Shown here: one piece after another, positions 28,004-35,691 of the stretch
Layout: every line of letters starts with the position of its first letter
How positions within the stretch are numbered: position 1 is the first letter of the stretch
Assembly (NCBI GenBank): GCA_016934935.1
Contig: JAFGRW010000033.1
Span: 1-35,966, forward strand
Source of the DNA: Spirochaetota bacterium
Lineage (GTDB): Bacteria > Spirochaetota > UBA4802 > JAFGJZ01
Reading direction: 5' to 3'
DNA: 35,966 nt
Notes under the pieces: model-generated
The model's input: the letters and a program-made list of their open reading frames with translations, nothing else
Databases searched by the model: none
Told to the model about the DNA's origin: nothing
Translations under genes and position numbers: made by a program

Positions 28004-28014
28004 TACTATTTTAA
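27967..28014 (+). pseudogene. Truncated 5' copy of the NimA-like flavoprotein gene
   Basis: ATG 27967 reads MRRQDKEITDQ, the same N-terminus as the intact gene at 28744 apart from Gln/His at residue 4, then diverges to KILF and a stop. It lies where the flavin gene would follow the PIN gene directly. It is best explained as the interrupted original start, or the duplicated one, at the left edge of the inserted segment. Confidence 0.85.
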
Positions 28015-28016
28015 AG

Positions 28017-28187
28017 TCACGAAACAACTTTCATTCTGCTTTTTAAAATTTTATATAATTCCGACTTTTCGCGAATACTGGACAATTTATTAAAGTAATC
28101 ATCAAAAGATTCAGGTTTAAGACTGTTATATAAGTTTTCCTGTAAATCATGTTTCATTTTGACACAATCAAATTCTTTATCTTTCAT
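28017..28187 (-). CDS. Small antitoxin partner of the PIN toxin
   Basis: 56 residues, too short for most callers. It starts at ATG 28187, which overlaps the last 11 bp of the PIN gene, and ends 13 bp from the left repeat. Sequence begins MKDKEFDCVKMKHDLQENLY; the FDCVxMKxxxQ pattern at the N-terminus is one I know from small partners of PIN toxins. The rest is charged and helical. It would bind and neutralise the toxin. The order is toxin first, antitoxin second, the reverse of classic vapBC. Confidence 0.75.
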   Translation of the reverse strand: MKDKEFDCVKMKHDLQENLYNSLKPESFDDYFNKLSSIREKSELYKILKSRMKVVS

Positions 28188-28635
28188 CACTTATTACCTC
28201 TCTGGGTGTTCTAATTTCCAGTAAATTGTATCCTTCACGAAGGTTCACTGAATTGAATTGGTGAATTTTTTTCAAGTTTACTATATGCTTAAAATTCCAG
28301 CTTACCAGTACATCAACTTTGCAAATTGTCGCTATTGCAATATGCAAAGCATCATCTGAATATTTCGGAGAAACAATTTCTGAATCAAGATAAAAAGCCG
28401 CTAATTTTTTCATTTCATTATCTGCTTCAATTAACTCTAAATCGTCAAAATCAAGTAAAAGATTTTTTACCCGATCGGGAGCGTTTTCAAGTTCAGCGAT
28501 TGTAATATCAGAAATAACAGGCAAATATTCGTTTTTCCGAAATTTATTGAACAATAGTAATGAATACTCAGAAAACTCTTGATCAAATACACCGCCAAAA
28601 ACAGAAGTATCTATATATATTTTGAATATTTTCAT
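28177..28635 (-). CDS. PIN-domain toxin ribonuclease (VapC-like)
   Basis: 152 residues from ATG 28635 (MKIFKIYIDTSVFGG). The frame runs to 28653, but the extra six residues are unlikely. Acidic site residues: Asp in YIDTS, Glu in ITIAELENA, Asp in SDDALHIAIA; VSWNFKHIVN is the conserved late motif of this PIN subgroup. It should cleave RNA when free of its antitoxin, encoded by the overlapping downstream gene. It is transcribed opposite to both flanking genes and sits inside the repeat-bounded segment. No clear Shine-Dalgarno. Confidence 0.87.
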   Translation of the reverse strand: MKIFKIYIDTSVFGGVFDQEFSEYSLLLFNKFRKNEYLPVISDITIAELENAPDRVKNLLLDFDDLELIEADNEMKKLAAFYLDSEIVSPKYSDDALHIAIATICKVDVLVSWNFKHIVNLKKIHQFNSVNLREGYNLLEIRTPREVISDER

Positions 28636-28731
28636 AATGAAAATATAAAGCATGTAATTAGAAATACAACAACAAATTATCAGTTTAGCATTATAAATAT
28701 TTAACAGGATACCTTAAGTAATTATCATGAT

Positions 28732-28780
28732 AACGAGGACAAAATGCGAAGACACGACAAAGAGATTACAGATCAGGAAA
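28732..28780 (+). repeat. Right 49-bp direct repeat
   Basis: Second copy of 27955-28003 with two mismatches. It supplies the RBS (GAGGAC) and first 12 codons of the intact NimA-like gene. Confidence 0.95.
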
Positions 28781-29205
28781 CCATAAAGCAGATTCTAATG
28801 GAGAACACTGTTTGCCGTATAGCTCTCTGTGATAACGATACACCCTATATCGTTCCGATGAACTACGGCTTTGATGAAAGAAATATATATCTGCATTGCG
28901 CGAAAGAGGGCAAAAAGCTTGATATTATTAAAGAAAACAGCCGGGTATGCTTCGAAGTAACCGATTCGGCCGAAACAGTCACATCGGATAAGGCCTGCGG
29001 TTACGGTACAAGATACCGCTGTGTAATTGGACAAGGCCGCATTGCGCTTGTAGATTCAGCAGAAGAGAAGATTCAGGCACTAAATATTATCATGAAACAG
29101 CACACCGGCAAAGCCGACTGGGATTATGACCCGGCAGTTGTGGATAAGATTACAGTTTTAAAAATTACGGCCGAATCAATTACCGGAAAAATATCAGGGC
29201 TCTAA
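28744..29205 (+). CDS. NimA/PNPOx-like FMN-binding split-barrel protein
   Basis: 153 residues. N-terminal helix (DQETIKQILMENTVCRIALC), then TPYIVPMNYGFDERNIYLHCAKEGKKLDIIKEN and VCFEVT, which is the pyridoxamine-5'-phosphate-oxidase-like split-barrel pattern of NimA-type proteins. These bind flavin or heme and reduce small nitro compounds or act in redox stress. GAGGAC 4 bp before the ATG is a usable RBS and is part of the duplicated 49 bp. Downstream of the right repeat the gene is intact, so the insertion did not destroy it. It did separate it from the PIN gene. Confidence 0.88.
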   Translation: MRRHDKEITDQETIKQILMENTVCRIALCDNDTPYIVPMNYGFDERNIYLHCAKEGKKLDIIKENSRVCFEVTDSAETVTSDKACGYGTRYRCVIGQGRIALVDSAEEKIQALNIIMKQHTGKADWDYDPAVVDKITVLKITAESITGKISGL

Positions 29206-29408
29206 TAATAGAGATTGATAAACAAAGTCAAAACATCATGATGTAATTTTATGCCCAACATCGTCGTATTAAATTAGTTTTTAACTTTGATAATAATTTC
29301 AATTACCGACAACTGGAACAATATTCAAAAATTGTCCGGATTTCATTTAAGCTGGACACAATTTTAAAATATAATAATGAATTTTATTAAAATAAGTATA
29401 TATTTTGA

Positions 29409-29439
29409 TTGACACTTATTAAATTTATTTAAATATATT
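29409..29439 (+). promoter_or_regulatory. Candidate promoter of the DUF3015-DUF4105 pair
   Basis: TTGACA (29409-29414) with TATATT (29434-29439) at a long 19-bp spacing, in a very AT-rich leader. GGAGG follows 8 bp before ATG 29467. Confidence 0.5.
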
Positions 29440-29466
29440 TAGTAAATATATTATTGGAGGCCTTTA

Positions 29467-29913
29467 ATGAAAAAAATACTTACTGCCTTATTGGTTCTTG
29501 GTTTTGTCGTTTTTAATACATCAGTATTTGCTGACAATACTGGATGCGGTCTTGGTACTCTTGTTATGCAAGGAAAAAAAGGCAAGGTTTTTGAAATACT
29601 AGCTGTTACAACAAACAGCACATTCGCGTCTCAAACTTTTGCTATTACTTCAGGAACATCTGGTTACAAAGAAGGTGCCACAATTGGCATGCGAAATATT
29701 GAAAATTTTGTTGCAATGAATATGGACAACCTGGCATCTGATATAGCCAAAGGGAATGGAGAATATATTGATACTCTTGGTGACCTAATGGGTGTTGAAG
29801 ACAAAGCTTCTTTCAACCAGAAACTTTCATCTAACTTTAATACAATTTATTCATCTGAAAATGTTACATCTACAGAAGTTGTTTCTTCTATCTTCCAAAT
29901 AGCAAAAAGCTAA
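29467..29913 (+). CDS. Secreted DUF3015-family protein
   Basis: 148 residues. Clear signal peptide MKKILTALLVLGFVVFNTSVFA with cleavage before DNTGCGLG. The NTGCGLGT start of the mature form, the NSTFASQTFAITSGTSGY block and IENFVAMNMDNLASDIAKGNGEY are typical of DUF3015, a periplasmic family of unknown function. It lies 18 bp before a DUF4105 gene, and this pairing occurs elsewhere in diderm bacteria. Codon use is AT-rich compared with the genes at 9-18 kb. Confidence 0.88.
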   Translation: MKKILTALLVLGFVVFNTSVFADNTGCGLGTLVMQGKKGKVFEILAVTTNSTFASQTFAITSGTSGYKEGATIGMRNIENFVAMNMDNLASDIAKGNGEYIDTLGDLMGVEDKASFNQKLSSNFNTIYSSENVTSTEVVSSIFQIAKS

Positions 29914-29931
29914 TATTATCAAGGACTAATT

Positions 29932-31833
29932 ATGACTTTAATTCTCAGGAAGTACGGTTTTATTACCGTACTTCTTTTTTTAACACATACCCCCCTGTAT
30001 TCAAATACTGAAGTTAATGCGTATGTAGATCTATTGATTGAGCAGGCCGATCAATTGGAACTGCATAAAGATTCCTACTGGCTTTTGCTTCTGCACTATA
30101 AAAACGGTATCACCGGAAAAAGAAGTTTAATTGATGACAATAATTTTTTCTTGTCATCAGATGGGAATATAGATCCGAGAGCAGAGCTTCATAGCACAAT
30201 TAAAGCCATTTTTTCTCCAATTATAGAGAATCAGATACATCCAAACGCAAAATTTATCGCTCGTTTCAATTGGCTAGATCAAAAACTAAAATTTAACAGA
30301 GCATTTCTATCAAATGATCCTATCCCCGATTTTGAATCGTTTTATAAAACAATATCTCCAACAAATGCCATATTAGTTTTCCCTTCAGGTTATTTGGAAA
30401 GTCCGGCATCAATGTATGGGCATACTCTATTAGTTCTTGAGCCCAAAAACGGTAACAGACTAGTTTCCATGGCAATTAACTATGCCGCAATAACAGACGA
30501 AACTTTTGGACCACTTTTTGCAGCAAAAGGGCTTTTTGGAGCTTATAGAGGTTATTACTCATTTATGCCATATTATTCAAAAATTAATGAATATAATAAT
30601 ACCGAAATGAGGGATATGTGGGAATATAAACTCAATCTTAATCGGGAAGAATTAAGATTGTTGGTTATGCACATGGTAGAAATGGATCAAATTGGCTCTG
30701 ACTATTATTTTTTAGACGAAAACTGTTCATACAATCTACTATTTTTAATCGAAGCTGCCAGACCAACAACAAAACTAACCGATTGTTTCAATATGACAAT
30801 TGAACCGATCGAAACAATACGAACAGTAATAAGAAAGAATTTGGTAAAGAAGACAATATACCGCCCCTCTCTTAATTCAAAAATTAGATACAGATCAAAT
30901 CAATTATCAACAGAAAATGAAAAGTACGCAATATCTTTAGCGAAAAAGAACATTCAAGAATCTGAAAATAAATTGGAGTTTGAAAGCATTTTTATTGAAG
31001 CAATGACTTATGACTTATCTGCAGAATATTTACAGTTTTTGTATCAAAAAGGCAAAATTAGTAAAGATGAATATTCTAAAAGATTTTTAGCAATTTTAAA
31101 AAGAAGAAATTCATTAAATTTTTCTCAAGATACCTTAGAAAACATGGACACACCGGAACCTCCGGAAAATTCACATAAATCAGCTAAAGTATCTTTATCG
31201 GGCGGATTACTAAACAAAGAATCATTTGTAGACCTAAGATTTTTCCCCTCAAACCACGAGCTAATGGATATAGATCAGGGAAGAATAAAAAATTCGGAAT
31301 TGGTTTTTTGCAACATTCATGTCAGATATTTTAACGAATTAGAAAAAATTCAACTACAGAGATTTGATTTGCTCAGCATATTGTCTCTACCCGTTTCTGA
31401 CAAGTATTACCTAAAACCTGTCTGGAAATTTAAACTAGGCGGTGAACAGTACGAAACGCCAAACTCTGGAGACAGCCTGACTTTTTTCACTAATGCTTCA
31501 ACTGGTATCAGTACTGATTTCTCTTTTTTAGGTCAATTTTACACATTTGCAGATGTAAACTTTAACTTTAGCAATAAGTATAAGTATAATACATTAAATA
31601 ACCTCGGAGGCTCTACTGGTTTGATAACATCGTATGGTTATTTTTGGAAAAGTCATATTTATGGCAAATACTCTACCGTTGTATGGGGCAACAAAACCGA
31701 TAGAGTAGAGTATGGCATAGAACAAATGATATCTTTTTCTCAGAACAGCTCATTTGTTTTTAGAGCAAGTAAATATGAGATCTTTAAAAGGCAATATGAT
31801 GAGTATTCATTACAGATTAACATTTTTTTCTAA
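29932..31833 (+). CDS. DUF4105 periplasmic/outer-membrane protein
   Basis: 633 residues, AAGGA 8 bp before the ATG. N-terminal signal (ITVLLFLTHTPLYSN). The DUF4105 (Lnb-like periplasmic) domain spans about 60-290: SPASMYGHTLLVLEP and, later, FLDENCSYNLLFLIEAARP carry the conserved His and Cys that suggest a cysteine-hydrolase or acyl-enzyme site. The C-terminal third is rich in alternating aromatic strands ending FSLQINIFF-like, suggesting a small outer-membrane barrel. Probably acts with the DUF3015 protein encoded just upstream. The substrate is unknown; the family is linked to lipoprotein or envelope modification only by annotation. Confidence 0.85.
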   Translation: MTLILRKYGFITVLLFLTHTPLYSNTEVNAYVDLLIEQADQLELHKDSYWLLLLHYKNGITGKRSLIDDNNFFLSSDGNIDPRAELHSTIKAIFSPIIENQIHPNAKFIARFNWLDQKLKFNRAFLSNDPIPDFESFYKTISPTNAILVFPSGYLESPASMYGHTLLVLEPKNGNRLVSMAINYAAITDETFGPLFAAKGLFGAYRGYYSFMPYYSKINEYNNTEMRDMWEYKLNLNREELRLLVMHMVEMDQIGSDYYFLDENCSYNLLFLIEAARPTTKLTDCFNMTIEPIETIRTVIRKNLVKKTIYRPSLNSKIRYRSNQLSTENEKYAISLAKKNIQESENKLEFESIFIEAMTYDLSAEYLQFLYQKGKISKDEYSKRFLAILKRRNSLNFSQDTLENMDTPEPPENSHKSAKVSLSGGLLNKESFVDLRFFPSNHELMDIDQGRIKNSELVFCNIHVRYFNELEKIQLQRFDLLSILSLPVSDKYYLKPVWKFKLGGEQYETPNSGDSLTFFTNASTGISTDFSFLGQFYTFADVNFNFSNKYKYNTLNNLGGSTGLITSYGYFWKSHIYGKYSTVVWGNKTDRVEYGIEQMISFSQNSSFVFRASKYEIFKRQYDEYSLQINIFF

Positions 31834-31868
31834 TAGACCATTTTGTAATTATTTAATGTACAGTTTAT

Positions 31869-32756
31869 CTATACATTCAAACCGATAATCTTTTGCAAAA
31901 TCTGTTTGCCGACATCTTCGCTCTCTAAAAGAAGATGCCCGGCCTCCGGTATAAATGCCGCGTCGCAGCCGGGTATCATTTTGACAAGCTGCCTCACGGG
32001 TTCTGCAGGCATAAGCGTGTCGGCCTCACCATGCCATAAAAACACAGGCATATCAAGTTGTGTGAAGTCAAAGTTCCATGGACGCGCTACAAGCAAAAAG
32101 TCTTCAGCCGCATAGAGCGGATTCTGACGAAAGGCTTCGCCGAGTTCGTCTATAAAGGCCTTTTCCATGACAGCCTCGCTATCTGCTTTTTCGAAAACCG
32201 CCCTGTCCCATGGGCACAGCTGTTTTTTTATGGAATGTATAAGGGCATCCGGATTTTTTTTAACAAGTTTTGCATAACTTTTGAACCCCATCCTTAACAG
32301 AAAAGGAAGGTAGCGTGCCGCAAAAAAACCAAGACGGTTACCCTTTGACATACCTTTTGAAAGCCCCGGAACATCAGGCGGAGCGGCACTGCTTATCAGC
32401 GTCACAGAAAGTACACGCGCGGAAGTATAGATACCACAGGCCAATGCATGAGGCCCTCCTCCGGAACCACCCGCAACATGATAACGCTCTATCCCCAGAT
32501 AATCGGCAAGTTCCCTGACATCACCCGCCCAGCCCTTAAAACTTCTTTTAGCTTGCGGATCGGACATGCCCATACCGGGGCGGTCTGCAGCTATAATTCT
32601 GATACCGTTTTGGATAAACGCTGTCGCATCTTCTTTCAGGCATTTACGCGAACCCGGTGTACCATGAAAAAAGAAAACAGGCACACCTTGCGGGTCACCG
32701 ATTTCAATAAACGCGAGCTTACGCCCATCGCTTAAAGTAATATGTAAATCTTTCAT
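31869..32756 (-). CDS. Alpha/beta-fold hydrolase
   Basis: 295 residues with AGAGGAAG before the ATG. Oxyanion loop HGTPGS, nucleophile elbow GGSGGG (Ser about 96), acid Asp in WHGEADTLMP and catalytic His in EAGHLLLE complete the triad. A helical cap spans about 130-215. No signal peptide, so cytoplasmic. It is the last gene of a minus-strand operon: TetR, M23-like, then this gene 13 bp later. An esterase or lactonase controlled by the TetR protein is likely; the substrate is unknown. Confidence 0.92.
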   Translation of the reverse strand: MKDLHITLSDGRKLAFIEIGDPQGVPVFFFHGTPGSRKCLKEDATAFIQNGIRIIAADRPGMGMSDPQAKRSFKGWAGDVRELADYLGIERYHVAGGSGGGPHALACGIYTSARVLSVTLISSAAPPDVPGLSKGMSKGNRLGFFAARYLPFLLRMGFKSYAKLVKKNPDALIHSIKKQLCPWDRAVFEKADSEAVMEKAFIDELGEAFRQNPLYAAEDFLLVARPWNFDFTQLDMPVFLWHGEADTLMPAEPVRQLVKMIPGCDAAFIPEAGHLLLESEDVGKQILQKIIGLNV

Positions 32757-32769
32757 TATAAACTTCCTC

Positions 32770-33483
32770 TTAATATCTGATTATCTGATCAGAGCCGGGG
32801 ATGCCGTTTACAACATCCTCCTGGACATCATCTTTTTTTATACGATACTTTTTAAAACCGCAGAAGACTCCTTTTGCTTTTAACAAATCCCCGGTATCCA
32901 TTATATGAAAATGGAGATGCGGAGATGTAGAATTACCGGAGTGACCAACCTCTGCAATAAGCTCGCCCGCCTCTACCTGAGCGCCCTCTTTAACCCGTAT
33001 TGATCCCGGAACAAGATGCGCAAAAAACGCATAGTGATCGTCAAATTTGATAATAATATAGTTGCCGATAAATTTATGGAGTTCTATTTTCCCGGCAGGG
33101 ACAAAGAGCCCGATCGCTGAAACCTTTACCATACGCAAAATTACCTTTAACAGATCAAGTACCGGATGCAGGCGATTTGGTTCTTTGACACCATCTTTAA
33201 CTGTGACAACTCTACCGCTAACAGGCGAATAAACCGGCTTACGGTAACAGTAACAATCGGCAAGAGCTACACCGATTGTACGATATTTTAATATTGATGA
33301 TTTATAAAATTTTAGTTTTGATCCCTGCTCTGTTATCAAAAAATCGTAGGCATAGCGCTGACCAAGAGAGTCTGTTCCGTGGCTGGGTATTTTATCCCCT
33401 GGAGTATTAACAGCCGACCACTCGCCCCGTAACGGAAAATCAACAAAGAGTTTGCAATCGCTTAATGATTTTTTATCTGTCAT
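32770..33483 (-). CDS. M23-family (lysostaphin-type) metallopeptidase without signal peptide
   Basis: 237 residues. The zinc site is complete: SHGTDSLGQRYAYD gives the first His and the Asp, HLVPG the next His, and HLHFH the last. PVYSPVSGRVVTVKDG and VEAGELIAEVGHSGNS are the usual M23 barrel strands. A hydrophobic segment (LLKVILRMVKVSAIGLFVPAG, about 120-140) is internal. There is no N-terminal signal or membrane anchor, which is unusual for peptidoglycan endopeptidases. Its ATG overlaps the stop of the TetR gene (ATGA). Confidence 0.88.
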   Translation of the reverse strand: MTDKKSLSDCKLFVDFPLRGEWSAVNTPGDKIPSHGTDSLGQRYAYDFLITEQGSKLKFYKSSILKYRTIGVALADCYCYRKPVYSPVSGRVVTVKDGVKEPNRLHPVLDLLKVILRMVKVSAIGLFVPAGKIELHKFIGNYIIIKFDDHYAFFAHLVPGSIRVKEGAQVEAGELIAEVGHSGNSTSPHLHFHIMDTGDLLKAKGVFCGFKKYRIKKDDVQEDVVNGIPGSDQIIRY

Positions 33484-34079
33484 GATCTACCTCTTTTATC
33501 ATGAACCAGAATGCCCCTTGTAATAAAGCGCGCCATGGTATCGATTAACGCCGGGAAATGTTGCGCTCCAATATCCTCCCGGTATAGATGTGCCAATAAA
33601 AGCGAGTCAAACATTGCCAATATAAAATCAGGCTCCATATCAGTCCGTGCTATCCCCTGCTGTTGCCAGTTTTTGATTATGGAGACGAACATGGTTTTGG
33701 ATATCTGATCCTCTTGCAAACCAATTGATGAACCGCGGCACTTGCCGATAATCTTATGCCACTGCTCCCGGTCGCTCCATATTTTCAGTATCGGATCGCT
33801 TGTTAAAGCATCCAGAAGACGCCGGATAATACGTATTATATAATCTTCAGGGTCTTTACCCTGCGTTTCGGTCTCTATTATGTTTTTCTCGTACTTAAGA
33901 TTAACATCCGCAAAAATCTCAAGAAACAGATGCTCTTTTGCAGGATACAACTTGTAAAACGAGCCCACCGCTATACCGGCACTCTCTGCGATTTGCGCTA
34001 CACCCGTTTTTTTAAACCCGTTTTTTTTAAAAAGGGTAACAGCCTTTTTATAGATAAGTTTTTTTGTTTTATCATCCAT
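33480..34079 (-). CDS. TetR/AcrR-family transcriptional regulator
   Basis: 199 residues from ATG 34079, with AGAGG 6 bp upstream; the ATG one codon earlier (34082) is equally in frame. The helix-turn-helix is at about 20-60 (GVAQIAESAGIAVGSFYKLYPAKEHLFLEIF). The rest is a ligand-binding helical domain of normal length. It is the first gene of the operon with the M23-like and hydrolase genes and probably represses that operon through the inverted repeat at 34146-34175. Confidence 0.92.
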   Translation of the reverse strand: MDDKTKKLIYKKAVTLFKKNGFKKTGVAQIAESAGIAVGSFYKLYPAKEHLFLEIFADVNLKYEKNIIETETQGKDPEDYIIRIIRRLLDALTSDPILKIWSDREQWHKIIGKCRGSSIGLQEDQISKTMFVSIIKNWQQQGIARTDMEPDFILAMFDSLLLAHLYREDIGAQHFPALIDTMARFITRGILVHDKRGRS

Positions 34080-34145
34080 CATGATCCTCTCATAAAATGC
34101 ATTTTACTGTTATAGCAGAGTCATTGCCTCAACTGGAACAAATAA

Positions 34146-34175
34146 TGTGAATGAACATTTTTGTATTCGTTCACA
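34146..34175. promoter_or_regulatory. 10-bp inverted repeat, probable TetR operator
   Basis: TGTGAATGAA (34146-34155) and TTCGTTCACA (34166-34175) match at 9 of 10 paired positions around a 10-base spacer. It is 67 bp upstream of the TetR start. The GAATGAA/TTCxTTC half sites resemble known TetR-family operators. Confidence 0.6.
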
Positions 34176-34338
34176 CCAATATCAACACAAGTCTTTTGTC
34201 AATAATAAAATCAATAACTGAAACCGGCTGCTATAAAGACTGACTTACAATAACATTAATTTATCAAAAAGCTGGATTTCAAAATAGACGCCGGATCTTT
34301 TAAAACGGCGCATGGAACCTAATCAAGTCGAAAATCTA

Positions 34339-34367
34339 TTGACAAAATAATCAAATAGATATATTAA
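34339..34367 (+). promoter_or_regulatory. Candidate promoter of the tyrosine recombinase gene
   Basis: TTGACA (34339-34344), 17-bp spacer, TATTAA (34362-34367). The 5' leader to ATG 34450 holds two further TGACAAA(A)TAA repeats (34423 and 34437) like the one overlapping this -35 (34340). Confidence 0.5.
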
Positions 34368-34449
34368 AAAACAGGTTGTGATATTAACGATTTATAGTAA
34401 ACAGGGAGGTTTAGACAAGTTTTGACAAATAAAGCCTGACAAAATAAAT

Positions 34450-35493
34450 ATGAAACCTGAAATCAAAATAGATCATATTGAAGGCGAGTATATTCTTAGC
34501 TTTGATTATAATCAAGCCCTTGTTACCGCAGTAAAGAGTTTACCAGAAAGAAAATACTACCCTGATAAAAAAGTGTGGCTTATACCTGCAAAACCGGGCA
34601 CGCGTGATCTAATTTGCAATAAACTTGAGAATGTTGCCAGGCTCGTCTTTACAAATAACAACCTTAATGAAGAAATTATTGATAAATACCTTAAACACCT
34701 CAATAGAAAGCGATATAGCCGGAATACTATTAAAAACTATACTCACCACCTAATGGAGTTTCTTTTATATACCGGCAACGCCAAACCTTTTAGCAATGAT
34801 TGTATAATATCATATTGTGATTACCTGGTATCAGAAAAAAAAGTAAGCCCGGCATACCAACAGATGGCCATAAACGCGATACGGTATTTATATGTTCACG
34901 TATTAAATCAGCAAATGCCGGAAACTCATCTTAGACCAAAAAAAGAGAAACGATTACCTACGGTTTTAAGCATAGACGAAGTAAAATGTATTTTTAACTC
35001 AATTTCTAACACCAAGCATAAAACAGCCATTTCTCTGATATATTCGGCCGGATTGAGAATTAGTGAGGCTATTAACCTCAAAAAAAATGATATCGATTTT
35101 GACCGAGGTGTTATCACGATAAAACAATCCAAAGGCAAAAAAGACCGCCAGGTGCCCCTATCAAAGAATTTTCTAACCTTGCTTGATATTTACTTGAAAG
35201 AATATAGGCCTGTTATTTATCTTTTAGAAGGACAAAGCGGAGGCAAATATACCGCAAAGAGCATTCAGATGGTATTTCAAAAGGCATGCCGCGAGGCAAA
35301 TATACAAAAACGGGTCACAGTTCACAGCCTGCGCCACAGCTATGCCACTCATCTGCTCGAAAAAGGAACCGACCTGAGGATTATCCAGGAACTTTTAGGG
35401 CATAGCAGCAGCAAAACAACAGAAATTTATACACATGTTTCGATAAAAACGATACAAAATGTAAGAAGCCCATTTGATGATATCGATATTTAA
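34450..35493 (+). CDS. Tyrosine recombinase with extra N-terminal domain
   Basis: 347 residues. Residues 1-75 are a small domain ending in ERKYYPDKKVWLIPAKPG, reminiscent of HARP-like nucleic-acid-binding domains. Residues about 80-160 form the SAM-like core-binding domain (KRYSRNTIKNYTHHL). The catalytic domain follows with the full set: Arg in SAGLRISEA, Lys in SKGKKDRQ, HSLRH (His and Arg), LLGHSS (His) and Tyr in IYTHVS. It should cut and join DNA at specific sites; this stand-alone family is common on bacterial chromosomes. No integron attC sites or element boundary were identified. The RBS is weak. Confidence 0.92.
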   Translation: MKPEIKIDHIEGEYILSFDYNQALVTAVKSLPERKYYPDKKVWLIPAKPGTRDLICNKLENVARLVFTNNNLNEEIIDKYLKHLNRKRYSRNTIKNYTHHLMEFLLYTGNAKPFSNDCIISYCDYLVSEKKVSPAYQQMAINAIRYLYVHVLNQQMPETHLRPKKEKRLPTVLSIDEVKCIFNSISNTKHKTAISLIYSAGLRISEAINLKKNDIDFDRGVITIKQSKGKKDRQVPLSKNFLTLLDIYLKEYRPVIYLLEGQSGGKYTAKSIQMVFQKACREANIQKRVTVHSLRHSYATHLLEKGTDLRIIQELLGHSSSKTTEIYTHVSIKTIQNVRSPFDDIDI

Positions 35494-35528
35494 TGCTTTA
35501 CTTCGCAATACATACCGGTTAAGGATTG

Positions 35529-35612
35529 TATACGAAACTTTTGGAATATAACACGCCATTTTGGCAGGATATACGAAACTATCACAAGGTAAAAATAGAC
35601 GAAATTCGTATA
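35529..35612. repeat. TATACGAA repeats downstream of the recombinase gene
   Basis: TATACGAAACT occurs at 35529-35539 and 35570-35580 (41-bp period). The inverted form TTCGTATA is at 35605-35612, inside ACGAA-A-TTCGT (35599-35609), and overlaps TATAAT (35611-35616), a likely -10 for the trkH-like gene. These may be regulator sites for that gene or recombinase sites. Confidence 0.55.
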
Positions 35613-35656
35613 TAATTTAGTTATATGAAACCCTGCGCCAATTTAGTATAATTAGA

Positions 35657-35680
35657 AAAGCCGCCGTCCATGGCGGCTTT
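35657..35680 (+). promoter_or_regulatory. Perfect 9-bp hairpin in the trkH-like leader
   Basis: AAAGCCGCC (35657-35665), loop GTCCAT, GGCGGCTTT (35672-35680). It ends 4 bp before the RBS AGGAGA (35684-35689). Only three Ts follow, so it is a leader hairpin or weak attenuator more than a standard terminator of the recombinase transcript. Confidence 0.55.
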
Positions 35681-35691
35681 AAGAGGAGAAT

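Larger units (their letters stand above)
28004..28731. mobile_element. Inserted toxin-antitoxin cassette bounded by 49-bp direct repeats
   Basis: 728 bp between the repeats carry only the minus-strand PIN toxin and small antitoxin plus a 96-bp promoter segment. The segment is visibly more AT-rich than the flanking genes. No transposase or terminal inverted repeats are seen. Together with one repeat copy (777 bp) it behaves like an insertion that restored the 5' end of the target gene. The mechanism is unknown. Confidence 0.55.

Noticed and set aside
34450..35493. Recombinase as an integron integrase
   Set aside because: No attC-like array or gene cassettes are visible beside it, and I did not see the IntI-specific insert in the catalytic domain.
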